The translations under genes and the position numbers were made by a program. A stretch of DNA of 64,000 bases. Origin: Methanolobus chelungpuianus (lineage in GTDB: Archaea > Halobacteriota > Methanosarcinia > Methanosarcinales > Methanosarcinaceae). This document shows positions 24,022 to 32,436 of the stretch, in pieces. The notes beneath the pieces were generated by a model, which did no database searches, was not told where the DNA came from, and was given only the letters and a program-made list of their open reading frames with translations. Positions within the stretch are counted from its first letter, which is position 1. Each line of letters opens with the position of its first letter. The DNA is taken from NCBI RefSeq assembly GCF_024500045.1, contig NZ_JTEO01000006.1, positions 124,001 through 188,000 of the forward strand, written 5' to 3'.

Positions 24022-24378
24022 GCATGCAACCTCAGCGGACATACACACTTATATAATGCAAAGAGTGCCTTTTCATACATTCAGCTCCTAAATATATCTT
24101 ACGTATGATTGCACATTCTACCCGTCTACGCATCTTAGAAATTATTATAAACTCCAAACAGTAGTTGTTGTCGATGATACAAATAGTAGCCGCATGTTTA
24201 TTCCAGAAACAACGTACCTGTACAAAAGCCGTGCAGCTGCAAGACTCCAAAGTAAGATCCATCATAACACGGATTGAAACATCTTTTTTTCTTGAAGACG
24301 ACAGGGAGATGAAACTCTCCTTGAGGGGTTTGCCGTGGTTTTCACAGGAAGACCTTAAAACTTATTGTATAAAGATCA
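24022..24378. promoter_or_regulatory. kup promoter region
   Basis: Minus-strand TATA box at 24050-24057. The rest, up to the histidine kinase terminator, shows only shadow frames; a degenerate GAGA...TCTC stem near 24306-24322 is the only other structure seen. Confidence 0.4.
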
Positions 24379-24400
24379 AATAGGCTTACAGCAGCCTATT
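24379..24400 (-). terminator. Hairpin after the PAS histidine kinase
   Basis: AATAGGCT-tacagc-AGCCTATT is a perfect eight-base stem directly next to the kinase stop at 24401. Confidence 0.6.
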
Positions 24401-25609
24401 CTATGCCTTCCCCACCACCACCCAGAAAATACTGCCCCTGCCTTCGGGATTATCCTCCACGCCATACATGCCGCCGTGAAGCTCTATTATCCTTTTTACT
24501 ATTGCCAGGCCCAGGCCGGTACCTCTGATGCCTTTCTTGTCTGCGCGCTGGAAGCGGTTGAAAATGTAGGGTTTGTCAGTATCCTGAATGCCGTGACCGT
24601 AATCCTTAACCGTTATTTTCCATGCGTCATTGGCGTCAAGGAAATCCACAATTATCCTGCTTCCCTGAGGGCTGTATTTTATTGCATTGGAGAGCAGGTT
24701 TGCAAAGACTTCTTCGAGGATGGGGTTGGCCATGGCGATACACATCATTTCAGTGTCTATCTCTATACTATGGCCCTTCTCTTCTATATCAGACCTGAAG
24801 TTCTCCACGGCCGAGCAAAAGAGCTGCACTATGTCCATCCTGTCAAAAACGATCTCATCGATCTTCTGCAGTTTACTCAGCTTGGTTGCTGAATCAAGCA
24901 GCCCTATGAGCTTCTTGGTGTTCTCATGTATCCTTCTGAGGGCAAAGGCTGTGTTATCATCGTGGTGATGTCGTTGCAGCTCTTCAGTGAACCCCAGAAC
25001 TATACCTGCAGGGGTAAGCAGGTCATGACGGATGATATCCGTGAAAAGTTCCTTCAGGTCATTGGATTCTCTCAGGTCCTCAATACAGCGTCGAAGTTCA
25101 ATCTCCGCCTTTTTCCTGCCTGTGATATCCCGTGCAACGCAGAGTAATGCCTCATAGCCTCCATAAGAGATCATTTTGGCACTTATTTCCACGGCCATCT
25201 CAGAACCGTTCTTCCTTGTCAGGCCAGTCTCAAAAACAGTCTTTTCATTCCTTGCCATCTGCTCTGCCATGGACAGCAGTTTAGGATCGCTCCCTTCCAT
25301 CAGATCCTCGGCCTGCATATCAAGCAGTTCATCCTCGCTATATCCGAGGTGGCTGATCGCAGCCCTGTTGACATAAATAATTCTTCCTGAGGTCGCGATG
25401 ATGAATATCTGGTCTTCCATACTGTCAAATATCAGTTTGAGCCTTCTATCCGGCCCTTCATTGAACCCGGTTTCCACATTGCCATCTGCCATCATACCAA
25501 GGATCGAATTATGCAGCTCCAGCGCCTTGATATGCTTCTGCTCACATTCGTTTTGCATGATCCTGCACTCCCGTTGTATCACACTATCTTGGACTATATG
25601 CACTTCCAC
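24401..25609 (-). CDS. PAS-domain sensor histidine kinase, 402 aa
   Basis: Soluble sensor kinase. A PAS domain spans about residues 53-170 (FDSMEDQIFIIATSGRIIYVN), followed by the dimerisation domain with phospho-acceptor histidine in IIRHDLLTPAG (about 199) and an HATPase domain with N box NAIKYSP, G1 DYGHGI and G2 GTGLGLA. No membrane helix and no receiver domain in this gene or next to it. Start is a GTG at 25609, preceded by GGGGAG. A remarkable nested inverted repeat lies 60-110 bp upstream. Confidence 0.9.
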   Translation of the reverse strand: MEVHIVQDSVIQRECRIMQNECEQKHIKALELHNSILGMMADGNVETGFNEGPDRRLKLIFDSMEDQIFIIATSGRIIYVNRAAISHLGYSEDELLDMQAEDLMEGSDPKLLSMAEQMARNEKTVFETGLTRKNGSEMAVEISAKMISYGGYEALLCVARDITGRKKAEIELRRCIEDLRESNDLKELFTDIIRHDLLTPAGIVLGFTEELQRHHHDDNTAFALRRIHENTKKLIGLLDSATKLSKLQKIDEIVFDRMDIVQLFCSAVENFRSDIEEKGHSIEIDTEMMCIAMANPILEEVFANLLSNAIKYSPQGSRIIVDFLDANDAWKITVKDYGHGIQDTDKPYIFNRFQRADKKGIRGTGLGLAIVKRIIELHGGMYGVEDNPEGRGSIFWVVVGKA

Positions 25610-25666
25610 TATAAACTCCCCTTGAGTAATACACCCTTAAGATTGATAAATATAACCGATGCACTA

Positions 25667-25720
25667 ATATATGTGCTTTTTATAAATATTACATAATATT
25701 GATATCAAAAGCACATATAT
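25667..25720. promoter_or_regulatory. Nested inverted repeat upstream of the histidine kinase
   Basis: A perfect 14-bp inverted repeat, ATATATGTGCTTTT (25667-25680) and its complement at 25707-25720, encloses a second dyad AATATT-acat-AATATT (25685-25700). It lies between the divergently arranged control regions of the kinase and the upstream peptidase end. Likely operator or promoter core; the TATA-like inner dyad could place RNA polymerase between two bound regulators. Confidence 0.5.
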
Positions 25721-25789
25721 GTACTTTATTAATGTCACTGAAATAAGTTATGGCCTTTGAGTAAAATAATAAGAATAGGCTTAAAAAGT

Positions 25790-27070
25790 TTAATAGATAT
25801 ATGACCTTATACCTTGAAGGTCACTGCCGGAGGAAACACTTAGTATGCTCAGGAACATCTCTTCATTTACCTCCGCAGAGGAAGCCGCGAACTCGATATT
25901 ACTGTCCTTCATGTTCTCAAGGCCTATGCCCTCGTATAGTTCATAGCTGAGTGCGAACGCCTTCTTATAGCCGAAATCCACTTTCATCCCTGTGGATGCA
26001 TCTATATTTTCAGGTATGTCCCATCCCGACAGAGGAAAATCGTAGTCGTCCTTCAGTGACTCGTACTTCTGCAGGAAACGGTCCTTTCTGTCAGCTGCAC
26101 TTGCGGGGTCGGTCTCATTCAGCACTATATATGTATACAGGTCAGCGTATCCCTCATCCATCCATAACTGGTCGAAGTTGCAGGCGCGCGTCCAGTAGTG
26201 AGCCAGTTCGTGGATCAGTATCTCACTGCTTGAGGTATGCAGCATCCATATGCCTTCTCGTCCTTTGTTGAACCCTCCATATCCGCCAGTCTCATTAATA
26301 TTGGCCTGTGTGATGGTGATGTCATAGGATGCCGGATATGGTATTCCCCAGGTTTCCTCGAGGATTGGCAGGCTCGTCAGTGCAGTATCAAGCATTTCCT
26401 GCGCCCATTCTTCTTCACCATCCCAGTATCTTATATTCACTGTTACATTCCGCTCCTGCAGGCGGACCACATCGCTGAGGACAAGGTAATCCGTGTGCCT
26501 GACAGCATTGACAAGGCAGGACCTGCCCCAGTCCGTGCCTCTCCGGAAAGTGTAGACACTGGCATATTGTTCCTCTTCGAGCTCATAATCATCCCTTGCC
26601 AGGTGTGTATCAAAACCTGATGGGACTTCCACTCTTACATGCGTGCTGTCTCCGTTTTCCATTATGTAGAAGACTGCAGTATTCTTGTTAATGGGCAAGT
26701 CGTACTCGATATAGAATACATAGTTATCACCATACCATACCCTGTTATTGAACAGGAAGGTATGATAAGATCCCTGCTCATTACGGACCCCTAATACTTT
26801 CTCATCATCATATGCCTTCACGTTTACAGCATCCGAAGGCAGGTAATGGTTAAATGTAGAGTAGTACCCGCGTTTGTATTTTGTATTTGTATCAGTATTG
26901 GAGAACAGGATCTGCTTTGTGACGTGTACCATCCCACCATCGGGGATAACGATATAATCAGAAGTGATCTCGGCTGTTATACCATTATCTCCAGCTACTG
27001 TGAATGGTATGCCGACTAAGAAAACAGTCAGCATGATCAACACGCACTTCTGTTTAAAAAGCAGTTTCAT
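25790..27070 (-). CDS. Secreted gluzincin-type metallopeptidase, 426 aa
   Basis: A signal peptide (residues 1-26, hydrophobic core LIMLTVFLVGIPFTVAG) directs export. The first 200 residues are beta-rich, as in the N-terminal domain of M1-type enzymes. The zinc motif HELAH (about 289-293) with a glutamate in WMDEGYADLY 20 residues on gives HExxH-x18-E. The substrate GxMEN motif of aminopeptidases is not evident; GGYGGFNK lies in its place. It is shorter than true M1 peptidases and ends soon after the catalytic domain. Probably cell-surface protein turnover. Confidence 0.8.
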   Translation of the reverse strand: MKLLFKQKCVLIMLTVFLVGIPFTVAGDNGITAEITSDYIVIPDGGMVHVTKQILFSNTDTNTKYKRGYYSTFNHYLPSDAVNVKAYDDEKVLGVRNEQGSYHTFLFNNRVWYGDNYVFYIEYDLPINKNTAVFYIMENGDSTHVRVEVPSGFDTHLARDDYELEEEQYASVYTFRRGTDWGRSCLVNAVRHTDYLVLSDVVRLQERNVTVNIRYWDGEEEWAQEMLDTALTSLPILEETWGIPYPASYDITITQANINETGGYGGFNKGREGIWMLHTSSSEILIHELAHYWTRACNFDQLWMDEGYADLYTYIVLNETDPASAADRKDRFLQKYESLKDDYDFPLSGWDIPENIDASTGMKVDFGYKKAFALSYELYEGIGLENMKDSNIEFAASSAEVNEEMFLSILSVSSGSDLQGIRSYIY

Positions 27071-27325
27071 TTCTTATTCTCACCGGCAAGGGAGAGACTT
27101 AATGGAGGCTTTTTTATATATTATGGCAATGGAAAAAAATCTGTGAACATAATTCAGGCAAGTATGCTCATAAAAAGACTTATTTTGGACTTAATTTATA
27201 ATATTATGTATAAGTATATATGAAAGATGCCCGCAGGACAACCATACCTGTACTATAGCACCCGATGCCGATAGCAAATAATTTAAACAGGGAGTTCTAT
27301 GTGAGGAGGAAGCGGAGATATTCTC

Positions 27326-28627
27326 ATGAGATACTGGCAGCCCAAATACGAAACAATGAAAAGGGATGAACTTGCAGCATTGCAATCAAAACGTTTGAAA
27401 AAGACGGCTGCATCTGTTTATGAAAATGTGCCGTTTTACAGGGAAAAGTTCAGGCAGCTGGGTATAAAGCCGGATGACATCAGATCGACAGCTGACATCA
27501 GCAAACTGCCCACTACAAGAAAGACAGACCTTCGTGATAACTATCCATTCGGCCTCTTTGCCGTCCCCAGGAAAGACATAGTCCGCATCCATGCGTCCTC
27601 AGGTACCAGCGGCAAAGCTACTGTGGTCGGATACACAAGAAATGACCTTGAGACATGGTCGGATCTCATGGCAAGGAATTTCACCATGGTTGGCCTGGAC
27701 GAGAACGACGTGTTCCAGAACGCCGTCAACTACGGGCTGTTCACAGGAGGCCTGGGCTTCCACTATGGCATCGAGAAGATAGGCGCAATGGCCGTGCCGA
27801 GCGGTACCGGTAACACGGCCCGGCAGCTTGAGATGATGATAGATTTTGGCGTTACTGCACTGCACTGTACTCCTTCCTATGCCCTTTACCTGGCGGAAAC
27901 GGCACGCGAGATGGACCTTGTGGACCAGTTGTCCCTGCGTGTCGGCTGCTTCGGAGCCGAACCATGGTCCTCCAATACCCGCAAGCAGCTGGAGAGCAGC
28001 CTGAACATCAAAGCCTATGACTCCTATGGACTCTCCGAGCTCATGGGACCTGGAGTGGCCTTTGAATGCCAGGAACAGGACGGTCTGCACCTGTGGTGTG
28101 ATCATTTCCTAGTGGAAGTCCTCGATGAGGAAGGCGAACAGGTAGCCGAGGGAGAGAAAGGGGAACTTGTCCTCACATCCCTTACCAAGGAGGCCCTGCC
28201 AATCATCAGATACAGGACAGGGGATATTACAAGGCTGCTTGAGAGCGAATGCTCCTGCGGACGCACCACTACCCGCATATCCAGGCTGCTGGGAAGGGCC
28301 GACGATATGCTCATTGTAAGGGGCATCAACGTCTTCCCTTCACAGATAGAGAACATCATTGCCAAGGTGCCCGAGGTCACTGAGCACTTCCAGGTCATCC
28401 TGGACAGGAACCAGAAGATGCTGGACGAGCTTACGGTGAGGGTCGAACTCGAGGAGGGTGCATTCACAGGTGAGCTTAAGGACCTGGCAGCCGTAAAGAG
28501 ACATGTGGAGAACGAGCTCAAGAGCGTGCTTAACATCAGGACAGCCGTGGAGCTTGTTGAAAAAGGTACCATACCACGTTGTGAAGGAAAATCAAAGAAG
28601 GTTATCGACAGAAGGAACGCACTTTAA
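27326..28627 (+). CDS. paaK: Phenylacetate-CoA ligase (AMP-forming), 433 aa
   Basis: Activates phenylacetate or another aryl acid with ATP and CoA. The family start MRYWQPKYETM is present, followed by P-loop SSGTSGKATVVG (about 91-102), substrate-site AEPWS, adenylate motif DSYGLSELMGPG (about 232-243) and YRTGD near residue 292. It lies 38 bp before marker protein 8, in the same direction, and near a hotdog thioesterase. In methanogens such ligases are linked with reductive synthesis of aromatic amino acids from aryl acids. GAGGAGG at 27302-27308 is upstream of the start. Confidence 0.92.
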   Translation: MRYWQPKYETMKRDELAALQSKRLKKTAASVYENVPFYREKFRQLGIKPDDIRSTADISKLPTTRKTDLRDNYPFGLFAVPRKDIVRIHASSGTSGKATVVGYTRNDLETWSDLMARNFTMVGLDENDVFQNAVNYGLFTGGLGFHYGIEKIGAMAVPSGTGNTARQLEMMIDFGVTALHCTPSYALYLAETAREMDLVDQLSLRVGCFGAEPWSSNTRKQLESSLNIKAYDSYGLSELMGPGVAFECQEQDGLHLWCDHFLVEVLDEEGEQVAEGEKGELVLTSLTKEALPIIRYRTGDITRLLESECSCGRTTTRISRLLGRADDMLIVRGINVFPSQIENIIAKVPEVTEHFQVILDRNQKMLDELTVRVELEEGAFTGELKDLAAVKRHVENELKSVLNIRTAVELVEKGTIPRCEGKSKKVIDRRNAL

Positions 28628-28665
28628 GGTTATTGTTGCTTATATTGAAGGAACTGGTGGATAAA

Positions 28666-29514
28666 ATGTCTCATGTGATGGAAATATTGGGAAAGGCCCG
28701 GGTCGTTGTGAAGGATGGAAAGGTTGTCGAGGTAGGCGAGCCTCAGATAGGATGGTGCCCCATTTTCGAAAAAGCAAGAGGTATCAAAGCGATCACAAAA
28801 GAAGAGGTCAGAAAGAACATGGAATTCCGCATCCGGGATTTCGGGCTCTTCACTGACAAAAGGAAGCTTGAGATGGATGTATTTGTTGGCTTCGGCGCCT
28901 CCGAGGTCATGATGACAGGCCTCAACAAAGGGCTGCTCGACACCACGGTCACGGTCTGCGATGGAGCAGGCACTGTCATAACGAACAACCCTTCCCTTGT
29001 ACAGGGCATGGGCGCCCGGATATCGGGTCTTGTTGAGACCGAGCCAATTGAATCTACCATTAACGGTATTGCTGACAGGGGAGGTATTGTCCTTGATCCT
29101 TCCGGAGCCAGAATAGACCCGGTGGGTGGAGTCAGAAGAGCCGCAGAACTGGGCTACAGGAAAATAGCCGTTACGATAGTGTTCCCGGAGACTGCAAAGG
29201 AACTGCGTCAGCTGGAGCAGGAAATGGGCCTTGACCTTACTATCATAGGCGCCCATGTCACGGGTATTGATAAGGAGTTCGCCACTGAGCTTGCGAAGTA
29301 TCTCGATATTGTGACCACCTGCGCTTCAAAGCATATCAGGGAGATAGTCAAACCTCTTGCCCAGGTGGGGACGGCAGTGCCCTTGTTTGCCATCACCCAG
29401 AAAGGAAAGGAACTGCTTCTTGAAAGGGCAAAAGAGGTGGAATCACCCATTCTTATCAATACCATGCCCCTACCTGCACTGCCTGAGGACAAGCAGCCCA
29501 GGGAGCTTGTCTGA
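28666..29514 (+). CDS. Methanogenesis marker protein 8 (DUF2099), 282 aa
   Basis: A protein found in methanogens and used as a marker of the group; function is not established in my knowledge. The matching segments include GWCPIFEKARGI, GFGASEVMMTGL, CDGAGTVITNNP, VQGMGARISGLV, and a C-terminal CASKHIREIVKPLAQVG. Two conserved cysteines (WCP and TTCASK) might bind metal. ATG 28666 is chosen because GGTGG lies five bases before it. It follows paaK closely, possibly co-transcribed. Confidence 0.88.
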   Translation: MSHVMEILGKARVVVKDGKVVEVGEPQIGWCPIFEKARGIKAITKEEVRKNMEFRIRDFGLFTDKRKLEMDVFVGFGASEVMMTGLNKGLLDTTVTVCDGAGTVITNNPSLVQGMGARISGLVETEPIESTINGIADRGGIVLDPSGARIDPVGGVRRAAELGYRKIAVTIVFPETAKELRQLEQEMGLDLTIIGAHVTGIDKEFATELAKYLDIVTTCASKHIREIVKPLAQVGTAVPLFAITQKGKELLLERAKEVESPILINTMPLPALPEDKQPRELV

Positions 29515-29527
29515 GATAGTAATAAGT

Positions 29528-29549
29528 ATCCCGGCTGCCAGGCCGGGCC
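29528..29549. terminator. GC-rich hairpin between convergent genes
   Basis: CCCGGC-tgccag-GCCGGG (29530-29547) lies between the stops of marker protein 8 (29514) and the thioesterase (29549). It is similar in sequence to the hairpin at 16661-16692. Confidence 0.6.
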
Positions 29550-29953
29550 TATTCAGGAAACCTGAGAGCATCCTTCTTTCGGTAGGCCATCCCGGTGAAG
29601 ATCGCGATGGTATCTCCTTTTTCGTTCCTGACATCCACGGTATACGTTGATATCTTAGGGTTTATCGAAGTCTCCTTTGCCTCTGCATAGAGATAACCTT
29701 CACCGACAGCCATGACAAAAGAGATATCTGCATTTATAGCAACTGCAACATTCCCATGAGAATTGGAAGCGGCTGCAAAGGTCATATCGGCAAGCGTGAA
29801 TATCGCTCCACCGTGCACGGTACCAAGCACGTTGAGGTGCCTTTTCTCGATCTTCATCTCTGCCTTTGCATAGCCGGGAGAGACTTCGGTCAAATGCATT
29901 CCTGAGTGTGTGGCAAAATTTTCCTGTTCGAAATACGCATACATCTTTTCCAT
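29549..29953 (-). CDS. PaaI-type hotdog thioesterase, 134 aa
   Basis: Hydrolyses acyl- or aryl-CoA thioesters. The hotdog fold signature is clear: LNVLGTVHGGAIFTLADMTFA (read as HGG at about residue 48 and the acidic D at about 56). It probably forms a tetramer in the cytosol. Its location convergent to phenylacetate-CoA ligase suggests it removes stalled aryl-CoA esters, as PaaI does in bacterial phenylacetate metabolism; the pairing is inference. Confidence 0.88.
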   Translation of the reverse strand: MEKMYAYFEQENFATHSGMHLTEVSPGYAKAEMKIEKRHLNVLGTVHGGAIFTLADMTFAAASNSHGNVAVAINADISFVMAVGEGYLYAEAKETSINPKISTYTVDVRNEKGDTIAIFTGMAYRKKDALRFPE

Positions 29954-30269
29954 ATATTATCTGAGAGTCTTTATAGAAGCTATAGGCTTATAAGTTTCTC
30001 TGCAAGTGTACAAAATAACTCATAATCCCGGTTTACAGGAGAATAGCAATGATTAATAATGATAGATTCAGAAAAGCTTAAATATCTGATACGCCTTTAC
30101 GATCACGATCAAACATGATAAAATACCAGACCGGGCATAGATCAAATGGCTTTGCGGTACGATATTTCTTTGCCGGTCATGTTCCCGTCCACTACTATTG
30201 GACCGCCGGGAACACTAAGAATTAACCAAGTACCATAAAAAAGGGTTTAATAAGTGGGAGATTTTCCAA
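29954..30269. other. Gene-free AT-rich spacer
   Basis: No frame or stem of note. It may hold the thioesterase promoter on the minus strand near 29960-29990. Confidence 0.3.
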
Positions 30270-30307
30270 CAAAAGAACAAATGGCCTGCCACCCATTTGT
30301 TCTTTTG
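30270..30307. repeat. Perfect 15-bp inverted repeat (hairpin)
   Basis: CAAAAGAACAAATGG (30270-30284) and its complement (30293-30307) with an eight-base loop. It stands 80-100 bp before the broken DUF421 gene and could be an old terminator or a fragment of a mobile-element end. Confidence 0.55.
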
Positions 30308-30390
30308 GTTCCTCCTGTGACAGAGGAATATATACTATTAGATATAATATGAAGCTGATCCGAAAAATACATGAAGAGGGCGGCAGTAAG

Positions 30391-30800
30391 GGGTTACTGT
30401 ACTCTTCCGGGGCATATTACAAAAGCAGGAGCTTTGGGGGCCGGAAGCCACCGGAATATATTTCAGCAGTTGGAACAACATACTGAGAATCGTCGCTTTT
30501 GCCTTTTGCGGTTATATTGCATTCGTGCTTATCCTTAGAACCACAGGTCGGCGGACCCTCTCAATATTGAACGCATTCGACTTTAGTGGCCTAGTTTTGC
30601 CTCAATTCTTCTTGCGGGCAATATTGAACTCATAAAAGGCATAGTGGCCTTTGCAATGCCCGGTACCTGCGATTTGCTGTAACCTGGATAACAGCACGGT
30701 CCGACAGCATAAAGAAAGCGGTCAAGAACGAAACCGGATTGCTATACCTACAGGGTAGAGTACCTGAAAAAGGACTGATTAAAAATCAAGCCACCCGCAG
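30391..30800 (+). pseudogene. Broken DUF421 (YetF-like) membrane protein gene
   Basis: Three frames together rebuild a DUF421 protein. One frame gives SSWNNILRIVAFAFCGYI followed by LRTTGRRTLSILNAFDF, the family's conserved N-terminal membrane region; a shift near 30598 then gives ASILLAGNIELIKGIVAFAM; a further shift near 30668 gives RFAVTWITARSDSIKKAV and NETGLLYLQGR. A TAA precedes the first segment and no complete start remains. At least two frameshifts and a lost C-terminus show decay. DUF421 proteins are small membrane proteins of unclear role in stress or sporulation. Confidence 0.8.
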
Positions 30801-30870
30801 AGCGAGTGGATATAGACAGGATAATAATAGATATATCGCGAAACCTCTGTGTTTTTCATATATTGTTCAA
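30790..30870 (-). pseudogene. Possible decayed tail of a PPOX-type flavoprotein gene
   Basis: The hairpin CCACCCGC-aga-GCGAGTGG and the following 40 bases resemble the terminator and last codons of the pyridoxamine-phosphate-oxidase-like gene at 31899-31960 (shared cgagtggata and cacag-g-tttcg segments). This suggests a second, eroded copy read on the minus strand. Similarity is short, so the call is weak. Confidence 0.3.
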
Positions 30871-31071
30871 TTTTTAAATGAGTTTAAGTCATTTGGCTGC
30901 TGATCCAGTATCTTTAAAAGAGAGAGGAGAACAACCTAATGCAAATGAGTCCCATATTTGGGGACCTTAATTATAAATAGAAATACGAAATTTAGAATGA
31001 ACATTATATAGCAACTGATTTATAATAATAAGGATCATATAGTCTGTATATACAGTTCTTTTGGAGATCGA

Positions 31072-31842
31072 ATGAAACTCGATGGATGGGATTTTTCAAA
31101 AAAGGACAAGAATGGAAAGGTTTATTGTTCTAAGGAAATACCTCCTGAAAGCAGAAGTGAGGCTATGGGGGAATTGACCTCCAGGCAACGGACCAGGATT
31201 CCAAAACTGACAGGCAGGAAAATAATCATTCTTTTTGCGATCCTGATTGTAACATCAATGGCAGGGTTTTCTGGAGATTATAACACACAGTCAAATTATC
31301 CTGTTAGAAATATGATAGGTCCTTCGCATACTATAGATCCGGTTAAGGCATCCGGTGAACCGGTAACATTGATTAACAATGAATCTTCAACAGATCCTAC
31401 CTGGAATGAATTGATATCTTTTCTAAAAACAGATGGTACAGACAGAATACTATACCAGGATGAGACGTACGTAAGCTTTGACTTTGCAGAGAGGCTTCAC
31501 AACAATGCTGAAAAAGAAGGCATTCGTGCAGCTTTTGTAGTTGTAGACTTCTATGACAATAATGAAGTACATGCCTTAAATGCGTTTGAGACAACTGATA
31601 AAGGGCTAACGTATGTTGATTGTACAGGTTCGGTCGTGAAATTGCAGGAACTGGACAGTTTTGATAAGATTGCCTATGTTCAAAAAGGAAAGAAATACGG
31701 CCTCATCTCAATATATTACACCGACAGTCCGGAGTACAGCTTTTATGAGTCAAAGAAAAGCAATCTGCGTCCCAGAGGACTTTATGAGAATAAGGGTTAT
31801 GTATATAACATCAACATCTATTGGGATTCAATTTTAAGCTGA
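31072..31842 (+). CDS. Membrane-anchored transglutaminase-like protein, 256 aa
   Basis: One membrane helix at about residues 50-66 (IIILFAILIVTSMAGF) follows a 48-residue basic segment; the rest should be outside the cell. The outer domain (PTWNELISFLKTDGTD, SFDFAERLHNNAEKEGIRAA, HALNAFETTDKGLTYVDCTG) resembles the archaeal transglutaminase-like domain with its conserved His (HALNAF) and Asp (YVDCTG). The position where I expect the catalytic cysteine, before DFAERLH, is serine (YVSFDFA). The protein may be non-catalytic. Followed by a strong hairpin at 31899-31924. Confidence 0.65.
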   Translation: MKLDGWDFSKKDKNGKVYCSKEIPPESRSEAMGELTSRQRTRIPKLTGRKIIILFAILIVTSMAGFSGDYNTQSNYPVRNMIGPSHTIDPVKASGEPVTLINNESSTDPTWNELISFLKTDGTDRILYQDETYVSFDFAERLHNNAEKEGIRAAFVVVDFYDNNEVHALNAFETTDKGLTYVDCTGSVVKLQELDSFDKIAYVQKGKKYGLISIYYTDSPEYSFYESKKSNLRPRGLYENKGYVYNINIYWDSILS

Positions 31843-31898
31843 TTTATGCCATCCCCAACATGGACCAAATGAAAAATGGTAAATGCTTAAATAAAAAA

Positions 31899-31924
31899 TA
31901 TCCATTCGCCTGAACGAGTGGATA
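31899..31924. terminator. Hairpin between convergent genes
   Basis: TATCCATTCG-cctgaa-CGAGTGGATA forms ten pairs including one G-T, between genes ending at 31842 and 31940. Confidence 0.6.
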
Positions 31925-31939
31925 CAGATCTGCAAACAA

Positions 31940-32380
31940 TTAGTAGGTCACGAAATCCCTGTGATTGAAGCCCCTGGAATAGTCCAGGTAATATGCTTCC
32001 TCGGGCTGAACCTTGAAAAAGACATTATCCGGGTTGGAAGGCATATCAGCCATGAAAGGATACTTCTCGGCCATCATCCTGAAAGCCCTGCTGGTCTCCT
32101 CCCTGTCCGTGACAAGGGATGCCTTGCCCTGCATCTGGACCCCTGTTATCCGTGATACCTGCACATTGTCCTCATCCACAGTATAGGCCACTTTGGGATT
32201 ATCCATCATGTCCGCCACTTTATGAGTGTTCTTATCAGTCACAAAATAGACTGTCGCACCGTCAGAAGCAAAGGCCATGGTATGTACCATCGGTCTTCCT
32301 TTCCTGTCAGCTGTCCCCAGGTTCAGCCACTGGTGGCTGGAAAGATAATCAGCGATCTTCTGTTTGATTTCTTCTGTCAT
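31940..32380 (-). CDS. Pyridoxamine 5'-phosphate oxidase-like flavin protein, 146 aa
   Basis: Split-barrel FMN- or F420-binding protein. The segment LNLGTADRKGRPMVHTMAF (residues about 19-37) followed by VYFVTDKNTHKVADM is the family's cofactor strand pair. Length is typical of single-domain members. In methanogens it may be an F420-dependent reductase; the cofactor cannot be decided from sequence. Preceded by GAAGAA-type leader near 32385. Confidence 0.82.
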   Translation of the reverse strand: MTEEIKQKIADYLSSHQWLNLGTADRKGRPMVHTMAFASDGATVYFVTDKNTHKVADMMDNPKVAYTVDEDNVQVSRITGVQMQGKASLVTDREETSRAFRMMAEKYPFMADMPSNPDNVFFKVQPEEAYYLDYSRGFNHRDFVTY

Positions 32381-32436
32381 TTAAACACCCCGGCCTGTTG
32401 GCCCTACTTTATATTACGGACTGCCACGCCTTAAAT

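Noticed and set aside
24165-24383. 72-aa frame between kup and the kinase
   Set aside because: It has no ribosome-binding site or recognisable features and lies over promoter and terminator sequences.
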